Positions 1 to 7,148 of a stretch of DNA of 64,000 nucleotides are shown piece by piece. The stretch is from Pyxidicoccus xibeiensis (GTDB taxonomy: Bacteria > Myxococcota > Myxococcia > Myxococcales > Myxococcaceae), in the NCBI RefSeq assembly GCF_024198175.1, contig NZ_JAJVKV010000001.1, positions 1,550,001 to 1,614,000 of the forward strand. The letters run 5' to 3'. The notes under the pieces were generated by a model that had not been told where the DNA came from, did not search any database, and worked only from the letters and a program-made list of their open reading frames with translations. The position numbers and the translations under genes were made by a program. How positions within the stretch are numbered: the stretch's first letter is position 1; the number at the start of each line of letters is the position of its first letter.

Positions 1-858
1 GGCCACGACACCCCGGAGGCCCGCGAGGAGGCGGCGTCGCTGCTGGGCACCTGGACGGGCGAGGCCCGCGAGCCGGCTCCCGCGGACGTGGCCGCGCTCT
101 CCCGCGCGCTGGTGACGGCCGAGCGCCGCTCCGCCACCGAGTGGGCCGCCGCTCCGGCACCCAAGCGCCCCGCGCTGTCGTCGGCCTGGGAGCGGCTGGT
201 GTGGGCCGGCTCCCGGCTGGGCGCCGCGGGCCTGTCCGACTCCGCGCGCGCCATCCTCCAGGGTGGCGAGGCCGCGGCCCCGGCCCCGGTGCGCCAGGAG
301 GCCGCGCGCACCCTGGGCCGGCTGGGCACGGCGGGTGGCACGCTGACGCTGAAGGGCGGCACGGCCTCCGCGCCCGTCCTCTCCCACGACAAGGAGCGCG
401 CGGCCGCGGCGGAGACGCTGCGCGCGGCGCTGGGCGACCCGGACGCGCGGGTGCGCGCGGCGGCGGCGGACTCGCTGGCGAAGCTCGCCCCCGAGCGCGC
501 CGCCGGCTGGGCGCTGGAGGTGAAGCCCTTCGACCCGGTGGCCCTGGGCCCCACGGGCGTGAAGGCCGCGCCGGAGCTGCTCGCCACCACCGAGGGCCGC
601 CGCCTCATGGAGCCCACGCTGCTGGGCGCCAGGGCGCTGGAGCCGCTCGCCACCCTGGCGAAGACCGCGAAGCCCGAGGTGAAGCAGGACGCCTGGGCCG
701 CCCTGGGCCGGCTGGGCGGTGACGCCGCGGCGAAGCTGCTGCACGATGCCGCCTTCGACAACTCGAACTCCGTGGAGCTGCGCAAGGCCGCCTGGCGCGC
801 CCACAAACGTGCACGCCGCGCCGCCGAGCGCGCCCGGAAGGAAGGAACCCCGTCGTGA
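1..858 (+). CDS. HEAT-repeat-like protein, 5' end outside window
   Basis: Reading frame 1 is open from the first base, so the gene starts upstream and only its C-terminal 285 or so residues are visible. The protein is rich in Ala, Leu, Arg and Glu. It shows repeated helical blocks such as 'AAETLRAALGDPDARVRAAAADSLAKLAPE' (about residues 133-165 of the visible part) and 'KQDAWAALGRLGGDAAAKLL', the pattern of HEAT or PBS-lyase-type repeats. No catalytic motif is visible, so a scaffold role is inferred. The stop codon overlaps the GTG start of the next gene, so the two are probably translationally coupled with the SWIM-domain protein. Confidence 0.75.
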   Translation, partial: GHDTPEAREEAASLLGTWTGEAREPAPADVAALSRALVTAERRSATEWAAAPAPKRPALSSAWERLVWAGSRLGAAGLSDSARAILQGGEAAAPAPVRQEAARTLGRLGTAGGTLTLKGGTASAPVLSHDKERAAAAETLRAALGDPDARVRAAAADSLAKLAPERAAGWALEVKPFDPVALGPTGVKAAPELLATTEGRRLMEPTLLGARALEPLATLAKTAKPEVKQDAWAALGRLGGDAAAKLLHDAAFDNSNSVELRKAAWRAHKRARRAAERARKEGTPS

Positions 859-2705
859 CGACCGCCACCCGGCACCCCGTCGAGCTGCGCTACGCCACCG
901 CGAGCGACGTGGAGTCCGCCACGGACGCCTCGCGCGTGCTGCTGGCCCTGGAGGGCTCGCGCGGCACCGTGGGCGTGCGCGGCCGCGTGCGCGACTCCGC
1001 CCTCTTCCGCGACGCGCTCGCCGCCACCTTCGGCATCCTCTCCAGCGACTTGCGCTACCGGGGCAAGGACCGCACCGCGTACCTCGCGTATCTGATGAAG
1101 CAGGGGAAGCGGGCCAGCGCGCTCATCTGGGAGGCGCAGAAGGCCTTCCTCGACAACGCGCTGGAGGGCGAGGAGAAGCAGGACGCCGTGCTGGACCCCG
1201 TCCTCACGGTGGACCCGGACAGCGTCTCCCTGGAGGTCTTCTCCCGCGACGAGTCCGCCTACGCGCGCCTGTCCTTCGACAACGCCCTCTTCGAGGGCCG
1301 CGAGGCCGCGCACGGCTCCACCTTCCTGGACGTGCCCGCGGACCTGCCCGCGCGCATCGACCGGCTGCGCACCTACGTGCCCATGTCCCTGGAGGCCCAC
1401 GTCGCCCTGCCCGCCCGGCCCTCGCAGCAGGCCCGCGAGCCGCGCAACGTGGACGTGCCCCACGCCTGGCTGCGCGGCTTCCTCCAGGTGCAGTCCGCCG
1501 CCACGCTGCCCGCCAGCACCTGCCGGCTGGCCCCCATCGACCTGTACAACCTCCTCTTCGCGCTGCGCTCCCGCAAGGCGAAGAAGGCCCCGCGCGCCCT
1601 GCGCTTCGAGCTCGTCCCCGGCGCCCCGCCCCGGCTGGTGCTGGAGCCCTGGGAGCTGGTGCTGGAGGCGCACGGCGGCACGTACACGGGCAGCGCGCCC
1701 GCGGTGGTGCGCACCTTCGGCCGGCAGCGCCTGGCGGCCCTCGCGCGCCTGCTGCCCCATGCGCACTCGGTGCGGGTGCAGCTGCTCGGGCCCGGCCTGC
1801 CGGTGTTCTGGGTCATCGACATGGGCGCGGCCACGCTGACGCTGGGCCTCACGGGCTGGACGGAGAGCGGCTGGTCCTCGGCCGCCGCCTTCGACGCCCT
1901 CATGCCCCGCGCGGTGCCGGACGGGCTGGCGGAGAAGCTGCGCTCCCGGCTGCGCGCCGAAGGGCCGCTGTCCTTCGACACGCTCGTCGCGGGCGCCGGT
2001 GCCCCGAAGGAGTCCGTGCGCGCGGCGCTCCAGCTGGAGTGCCTGCGCGGGCGCGTCCTCTTCGACCTGGCGCGGGGCGAGTACCGCCCGCGCGAGCTGA
2101 TGGCCACGCCGGTGGACGAGGCCGTCATCCGCTACGGCAGCGAGCGCGAGGCACGCGCCCACCGCCTGCTGGGCGACGGCGGCCCGGGCGCGGGCGAGGT
2201 GAAGCTCACCAAGGTGCACGAAGTCATCGGCGAGGGCCTGCGCATCCACGGAGAAGTCGTGGACCGCGAGGCCGTGCGCAGCTTCTTCCCCAGCTTCATG
2301 CTGGACGTGGAGGGTCGCCTCCGGGAGGCCAACTGCGGCTGCCCGCACCACCGCCGCTCCGGCGTCCGCGAGGGCCCCTGCGAGCACCTGCTCGCGCTGC
2401 GCCTGGCCTACTCGCGCCGCCGCGCCGAGGAGGAGGCGCTGCGTCAGACGCCCGAGGGCCGCAAGCTCATCCGCGCCGAGACGCGCTCCTACGTCCGCCG
2501 CGACGCGGAGAGCGGCCAGGAGACGGTGTACCGCGTCTCCCTGGACGGGCAGCTCGTCTCCGTCGAGTGGGGCCCGCGCACCGGTGAGGCCCGGCACCAG
2601 CGGCTCTGGTTCGACTCGGACGCGGAGGCGCGCGGGGCCTATTTCTCGCGCCTGGAGAAGTTGGCGGCTGAAGGCTACATCGACGCGGCCTCGGCCTTGG
2701 TGTAA
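855..2705 (+). CDS. SWIM zinc-finger protein
   Basis: A 616-residue protein. Near residue 493 it has a C-x-C ... C-x-H arrangement ('CGCPHH ... GPCEHLLALRLAYSRRRAEEEA'), which is the SWIM zinc finger (CxCx(n)CxH). The rest shows no other domain I recognise. SWIM fingers bind DNA or proteins, and in bacteria such genes often sit beside HEAT, MoxR or VWA genes, which fits the neighbour upstream. The start is GTG at 855, overlapping the previous stop (GTGA), with a GAAGGAA ribosome binding site at 841-847. It is the gene immediately upstream of the retron, in the same orientation, but the roughly 80 bp before the a1 repeat give no sign that they form one unit. Confidence 0.8.
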   Translation: MTTATRHPVELRYATASDVESATDASRVLLALEGSRGTVGVRGRVRDSALFRDALAATFGILSSDLRYRGKDRTAYLAYLMKQGKRASALIWEAQKAFLDNALEGEEKQDAVLDPVLTVDPDSVSLEVFSRDESAYARLSFDNALFEGREAAHGSTFLDVPADLPARIDRLRTYVPMSLEAHVALPARPSQQAREPRNVDVPHAWLRGFLQVQSAATLPASTCRLAPIDLYNLLFALRSRKAKKAPRALRFELVPGAPPRLVLEPWELVLEAHGGTYTGSAPAVVRTFGRQRLAALARLLPHAHSVRVQLLGPGLPVFWVIDMGAATLTLGLTGWTESGWSSAAAFDALMPRAVPDGLAEKLRSRLRAEGPLSFDTLVAGAGAPKESVRAALQLECLRGRVLFDLARGEYRPRELMATPVDEAVIRYGSEREARAHRLLGDGGPGAGEVKLTKVHEVIGEGLRIHGEVVDREAVRSFFPSFMLDVEGRLREANCGCPHHRRSGVREGPCEHLLALRLAYSRRRAEEEALRQTPEGRKLIRAETRSYVRRDAESGQETVYRVSLDGQLVSVEWGPRTGEARHQRLWFDSDAEARGAYFSRLEKLAAEGYIDAASALV

Positions 2706-2784
2706 ACCCCATTCCCACGGCCCGGCCGCCTCAGCGGTGGCCGGCAGGACAGGAGCGACGGAACGACGACGGAATGCGCTTCAC

Positions 2785-3066
2785 GCGCGAGCAGCCGAGA
2801 GAGGTCTGGAACTCATCAGCCTGAGCGCCTCGAGCGCGGGAGCGGTGTTGCGCCGCTCCGGTTGAAATGCAGGACACTCTCCGCAAGGTAGCCTGTTCTT
2901 GGCTCTCTCACTCCTAGGCACTGCGCCCGGGGTGGGTAGCTGAGCCAACGACGCGAACGCCGTTTACCCACCCCGGGCGCAGTGCCTAGGAGTGGAGAGC
3001 CGGTGAGGCTACCGTGCCCCAGGTAAGAAGGTGGTGCTTTCCCGGCCTCCCTCGACTGCTCGCGCC
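2785..3066 (+). ncRNA. msr-msd: Retron msr-msd RNA, Mx162 type
   Basis: All parts of a retron template RNA are visible. Inverted repeat a1 (2785-2809) pairs with a2 (3041-3066) over about 25 bases with three mismatches. Just after a1, the G at 2819 in CATCAGC is the likely branching guanosine. The msr part has a stem GGAGCGG (2839-2845) with CCGCTCC (2853-2859). The msd part folds into a very long hairpin: 2901-2938 pairs with 2965-3001 with a single bulged base and a 26-base loop, and is extended by GGTAGCCT (2887-2894) with AGGCTACC (3006-3013). Arm length and order match M. xanthus retron Mx162, whose DNA is about 162 nt. Exact msDNA ends are inferred. The reverse transcriptase follows 41 bases after a2. 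Confidence 0.93.
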
Positions 3067-3107
3067 ACGTCCCGTCCGATGCCGCCGCCCCCGCCCAAGG
3101 TGCTGAC

Positions 3108-4562
3108 ATGACCGCCAGGCTGGACTCGTTCGTCCCCGCAGCTTCGCCGCAGGCCGTCCCCACTCCCGCGCCCGCCGCCCCGGCCGCCAACGCCGTCGCC
3201 CAGCGCGAGGCCCGCCGCGCCGCCCACGAGGCCCTGCTCACCCGCTGGAAGGCCATCGTCGAGTCCGGCGACGCCGACTCCTGGGTGCAGGGCCAGCTCG
3301 TCTCCAAGGGCGCGGCGGTGGCCGACCTCGACTTCTCCAAGGCGTCCGAGAAGGAGAAGAACGCCTGGAAGGAGAAGAAGAAGGCCGAGGCCGCCGAGCG
3401 CCGCGCCCTGGAGCGCCAGGCCCACGAGGCCTGGAAGGCCACCCACGTGGCCCACCTGGGCGCCGGGGTGCACTGGGAAGAGGACGCCGGCGCCGACAAG
3501 TTCGACCTTCAGGACCGCGAGGAGCGCGCCCGCGCCAACGGCCTGCCGGAGCTGGACTCCGCGGAGGACCTCGCCAAGGCCCTGGGCCTGAGCGTGTCGA
3601 AGCTGCGCTGGTTCGCCTTCCACCGCGAGGTGGACACGGGCACGCACTACATCACCTGGAAGATTCCGAAGCGCGACGGCGGCTCGCGGACGATTACGTC
3701 CCCCAAGCCGGAGCTGAAGCAAGCGCAGCGCTGGGTGCTGTCCAACGTCGTCGAGCGGCTGCCGGTGCACGGCGCGGCGCACGGCTTCGTGGCCGGGCGC
3801 TCCATCCTCACCAACGCGCTGGCCCACAAGGGCGCGGACGTGGTGGTGAAGGTGGACGTGAAGGACTTCTTCCCCTCCGTGACGTGGCGCCGGGTGAAGG
3901 GCCTGCTGCGCAAGGGCGGGCTGCCGGAGAGCGCGGCCACGCTGCTGTCGCTGATGGCCACCGAGGCGCCGCGCGAGGCGGTGCAGTTCCGCGGCAAGCA
4001 GCTGTACGTCGCCAAGGGGCCGCGCTCGCTGCCGCAGGGGGCGCCCACGTCTCCGGGCATCACCAACGCGCTGTGCCTGCGGCTGGACAAGCGGCTGTCG
4101 GCGCTCGCGAAGCGGCTGGGCTTCACGTACACGCGCTACGCGGACGACCTGACGTTCTCCTGGACGAAGGCGAAGCAGCCCAAGGCGAAGCGGGCCCAGG
4201 GGGCGCCGGTGGCGGTGCTCCTGTCGCGCGTGCAGGGCGTGGTGGAGGCCGAGGGCTTCCGGCTGCACCCGGACAAGACGCGCGTGGCGCGCAAGGGCAC
4301 GCGCCAGCGGGTGACGGGGCTGGTGGTGAATGCGGCGAAGGAAGGCCAGCCCGAGGCCCGCGTCCCGCGCGACGTGGTGCGCCGGCTGCGCGCCGCCATC
4401 CACAACCGAGAGAAGGGCAAGCCGGCCCGCGAGGGCGAGACGCTCGAGCAGCTCAAGGGCATGGCCGCCTTCATCCACATGACGGACCCGGCCAAGGGCC
4501 AGGCCTTCATGAAGCGCCTGGACACCCTGGCGGCGAAGGAGCAGCAACCCCCGGCGGCGTGA
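3108..4562 (+). CDS. ret: Retron reverse transcriptase, Mx162 type
   Basis: A 484-residue retron reverse transcriptase that makes branched RNA-DNA (msDNA) from the RNA encoded just upstream. Residues 1-170 are a Lys/Glu/Ala-rich, helical N-terminal extension typical of myxobacterial retron enzymes. The polymerase domain follows: 'KIPKRDGGSRTITSP' (motif 1), 'HGFVAGRSILTNA' (2), 'VVKVDVKDFFPS' (A, first Asp), 'LPQGAPTSPGITN' (B), 'YTRYADDLTFSW' (C, catalytic Asp pair, about residue 346) and 'VTGLVVN' (retron-specific). Length is close to the roughly 485 residues of the Mx162 enzyme. The ATG at 3108 follows AAGG at 3097-3100. No effector gene is adjacent: the next gene is a convergent hydrolase whose stop lies 3 bases away. 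Confidence 0.95.
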   Translation: MTARLDSFVPAASPQAVPTPAPAAPAANAVAQREARRAAHEALLTRWKAIVESGDADSWVQGQLVSKGAAVADLDFSKASEKEKNAWKEKKKAEAAERRALERQAHEAWKATHVAHLGAGVHWEEDAGADKFDLQDREERARANGLPELDSAEDLAKALGLSVSKLRWFAFHREVDTGTHYITWKIPKRDGGSRTITSPKPELKQAQRWVLSNVVERLPVHGAAHGFVAGRSILTNALAHKGADVVVKVDVKDFFPSVTWRRVKGLLRKGGLPESAATLLSLMATEAPREAVQFRGKQLYVAKGPRSLPQGAPTSPGITNALCLRLDKRLSALAKRLGFTYTRYADDLTFSWTKAKQPKAKRAQGAPVAVLLSRVQGVVEAEGFRLHPDKTRVARKGTRQRVTGLVVNAAKEGQPEARVPRDVVRRLRAAIHNREKGKPAREGETLEQLKGMAAFIHMTDPAKGQAFMKRLDTLAAKEQQPPAA

Positions 4563-4565
4563 CGC

Positions 4566-5468
4566 TCAGGGTGCTGTCGGTGCCTCGGAAGCGCTGCCGC
4601 CGCCCGGCACCAGCGCCGCGTCCAGGAAGGCCCGCAGCCGGCGCGGGTACTCCTCGGGCGCCGTCGCTGTGAAGTTGCCGTGCCCCGCCCCCGGGATTCG
4701 CCACGTCTGCGCGTACTCGCGCACCTTGGCGAACAGCTCGTCCGCGAGCGGCTGGCCGGACTCCTCCGTCCCCATGACGATGAGCAGCGGCCGGGGCTGG
4801 ATGCGCTCCACCGCGTCGATGGTCCGCACCTCTTCAATCGCGATGCCCCGCCGCAAGAAGGGCACCAGCGCCCCGGACTGGGACACGAAGCCGAAGCGCC
4901 GGAAGTCATACGCCGCCGCCAGCCACAGCGTGTTGAACGGGGACAGCAGCACCACCGCGCGCACCCCCGCGTCCGCCGCCGCCACCTCCGCCACCGCGGC
5001 GGAACCAATCGAGAAGCCGAGCGCCCCCACCCTCTCCGGGTCCACGTCCGGCTGCGCACGCACGAACTCCAGCGCGGCCCGCACGTCCAGGCGCTCCTGG
5101 TCGCCCCACGTGGACGTCTCACCCTCGCTCTCGCCGTGGGCTCGCAAGTCGAACAGCAGCACGCCATACCCCGCGTCTCGCAGGATGCGCGCCTCGGGCA
5201 GCAGGTCCATCCGCGTCTGCGACAGGCCATGCGCCATCACCACCGCGGCGCGGTTCTTCGAGGGCACGTACCAGCCCTTCAGCGTCAGCCCATCCGCCGT
5301 CCGCAGCGCCACGTCCCGCACGCCGTCCGTGAAGTCCGCCGGCCGCACGGCCTGGGGACGCGGGTAGTGGAAGTACGCCTCGGAGTGCCGCAGCGCCCGC
5401 CCGAACACCGCCAGGGCTCCCAGCGCCCCGAGCAGCACCACTCCCCCAAGGAGCCACCGCCACTTCAT
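4566..5468 (-). CDS. Membrane-anchored alpha/beta hydrolase
   Basis: A 300-residue protein with an N-terminal hydrophobic segment ('WRWLLGGVVLLGALGALAVFG') that acts as a signal or anchor, followed by an alpha/beta hydrolase fold. Visible motifs are the oxyanion region 'AHGLSQTRMDLLPEA', the nucleophile elbow 'GFSIGS' (G-x-S-x-G), 'PLLIVMGTEESGQP' before the acid residue, and 'GAGHGNF' with the catalytic His. It resembles the BAAT/dipeptidyl-peptidase-like serine hydrolases of the cell envelope. The substrate is unknown. The start at 5468 is chosen over longer in-frame options because a GAGGAGG ribosome binding site precedes it and the signal sequence begins there. It converges on the retron gene with a 3-base gap. 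Confidence 0.85.
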   Translation of the reverse strand: MKWRWLLGGVVLLGALGALAVFGRALRHSEAYFHYPRPQAVRPADFTDGVRDVALRTADGLTLKGWYVPSKNRAAVVMAHGLSQTRMDLLPEARILRDAGYGVLLFDLRAHGESEGETSTWGDQERLDVRAALEFVRAQPDVDPERVGALGFSIGSAAVAEVAAADAGVRAVVLLSPFNTLWLAAAYDFRRFGFVSQSGALVPFLRRGIAIEEVRTIDAVERIQPRPLLIVMGTEESGQPLADELFAKVREYAQTWRIPGAGHGNFTATAPEEYPRRLRAFLDAALVPGGGSASEAPTAP

Positions 5469-5609
5469 GCCCGCCTGCCTCCTCGAACCCGCGCTCGGCC
5501 GCCCGAGCGCCAGGCCGGGGGCGTGAATGGTCAATCCCGAGGCGCGCAGTCTACACTCCGGCCTCACAACACACAGGGCCACTGAGCGCCCTGCAGGGCC
5601 AGGGAAGCT

Positions 5610-7136
5610 GTGAGCACGTCCAGTCAGACTTTCGATGCGGTGGTGGTGGGCTCCGGGGCGTGTGGCGGCTGGGCCGCGAAGCAGCTGACGGAGGCGGGGC
5701 TGCGAGTCCTCGTCCTCGAGGCCGGGCGCAGCGACCGCGCCGACAGGTGGCTGTGGCTGTGGCACCGGCTGCGCCAGAAGCTGCTGCGCTACCGCACGGA
5801 GGCGGACACGCAGCGCAAGGCGCGCCAGTCCATCCAGTCCACCACCTTCGCGTGGCCCTTCCACCCGCACGCCTTCGTGGACGACGTGGACAACCCGTAC
5901 ACCACGCCGGAAGGCCAGCCCTTCACCTGGATTCGCGCGCGGCAGGTGGGCGGGCGCACGTCGGTGAAGGCGCACGGGCGCCAGTTCTACCGGCTGTCAG
6001 ACTTCAACTTCAAAGCGGGCAGCCGCGACGGTGAAGGCCCGGACTGGCCGCTGTCGCTGGCGGAGCTCGCGCCGCACTACGAGACGGTGGAGCGGTGGAT
6101 GGGCATCCGCGGCAACACCGACGGGCTGGACACCCTGCCCGACTCCCTCTTCGCCGAGCCCATCGCCCTGACGCCCGCGGAGCAGCGCCTCAAGGAGCGC
6201 GTGGAGCGCCGCTGGCCCGAGCGCCGCGTCGTCGCCCGCCGCACCGCCAACGCCCCTGTCACGATTCCCGCCGCTCTCAAGACGGGCCGCCTCACGCTGC
6301 GCACGCACGCGGTGGTGAACCAGGTCCTCTACGACGCGAAGACGGGCCGCGCCACCGGCGTGAGCTACCTCGACGCGGAGTCGGGCAAGTCGTACGAGGC
6401 CCACGGCCGCATCGTGGTGCTCGCGGCGGGCACGATTGAGTCCGCCCGCCTGCTGCTCCACTCGCGCAGCAGCGCGTTCCCGGACGGGCTGGCGAACTCG
6501 TCGGGACAGCTCGGCCGCAACCTGATGGACCACACGTACCTGCTGGGCATCGAGGCGAAGATGAACCTGCCCGCCGACCAGCAGCGGCAGGAGCAGAGCT
6601 GGGCGTACATCCCCCAGTTCCGCAACGTGGCCACGCGGGAGCAGGGCTTCGCGCGCGGCTATGGCGTGCAGGTCTTCACCTTCGCGGACAGCTGCCACTT
6701 CGTCCCCTTCGGAGAGATGGTGCCGCGTGCGGAGAACCGCGTGACGCTGAGCCCCACGGTGAAGGACCGCTGGGGCATCCCCGCCGCGCACATCGACTGC
6801 AAGCACTCGGCGAACGAGCTGAAGATGGCAGAGGACTCGGTGGCCGCCTGCCAGGAGATGATGAAGGAGGCCGGCTTCACGGTGGAGAAGGTCAACGACA
6901 CGATTTCCACCCCGGGCATGGCCATCCACGAGGTGGGCACCGCGCGCATGGGCACGGACCCGAAGACGTCCGTGCTCAACGCGCACAACCAGAGCTGGGA
7001 CGTGCCCAACCTCTTCGTCACCGACGGCTCCTGCTTCGTGTCGCAGGGCGCGCAGAACCCCACGCTGACGATGATGGCGCTCACCGTGCGCGCGTGCGCC
7101 CACATTGTGATGGAACTCAAGTCCGGTCGGCTGTAA
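5610..7136 (+). CDS. GMC-family FAD oxidoreductase
   Basis: A 508-residue flavoprotein of the glucose-methanol-choline family. It opens with the FAD-binding Rossmann motif 'DAVVVGSGACGGWAAKQLTEAGLRVLVLEAG' and has the family C-terminus 'HEVGTARMG...NLFVTDGSCFVSQGAQNPTLTMMALTVRACAHI', in which the His and Asn flank the flavin. Such enzymes oxidise alcohols or sugars. Partners often seen with membrane-bound relatives (gluconate dehydrogenase subunit 3 or cytochrome c) are not adjacent, so the acceptor is unknown. The start is GTG at 5610 with AGGGAAG just upstream. The next gene begins 12 bases after the stop and may be co-transcribed. Confidence 0.88.
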   Translation: MSTSSQTFDAVVVGSGACGGWAAKQLTEAGLRVLVLEAGRSDRADRWLWLWHRLRQKLLRYRTEADTQRKARQSIQSTTFAWPFHPHAFVDDVDNPYTTPEGQPFTWIRARQVGGRTSVKAHGRQFYRLSDFNFKAGSRDGEGPDWPLSLAELAPHYETVERWMGIRGNTDGLDTLPDSLFAEPIALTPAEQRLKERVERRWPERRVVARRTANAPVTIPAALKTGRLTLRTHAVVNQVLYDAKTGRATGVSYLDAESGKSYEAHGRIVVLAAGTIESARLLLHSRSSAFPDGLANSSGQLGRNLMDHTYLLGIEAKMNLPADQQRQEQSWAYIPQFRNVATREQGFARGYGVQVFTFADSCHFVPFGEMVPRAENRVTLSPTVKDRWGIPAAHIDCKHSANELKMAEDSVAACQEMMKEAGFTVEKVNDTISTPGMAIHEVGTARMGTDPKTSVLNAHNQSWDVPNLFVTDGSCFVSQGAQNPTLTMMALTVRACAHIVMELKSGRL

Positions 7137-7148
7137 CCCGGTGGCATC

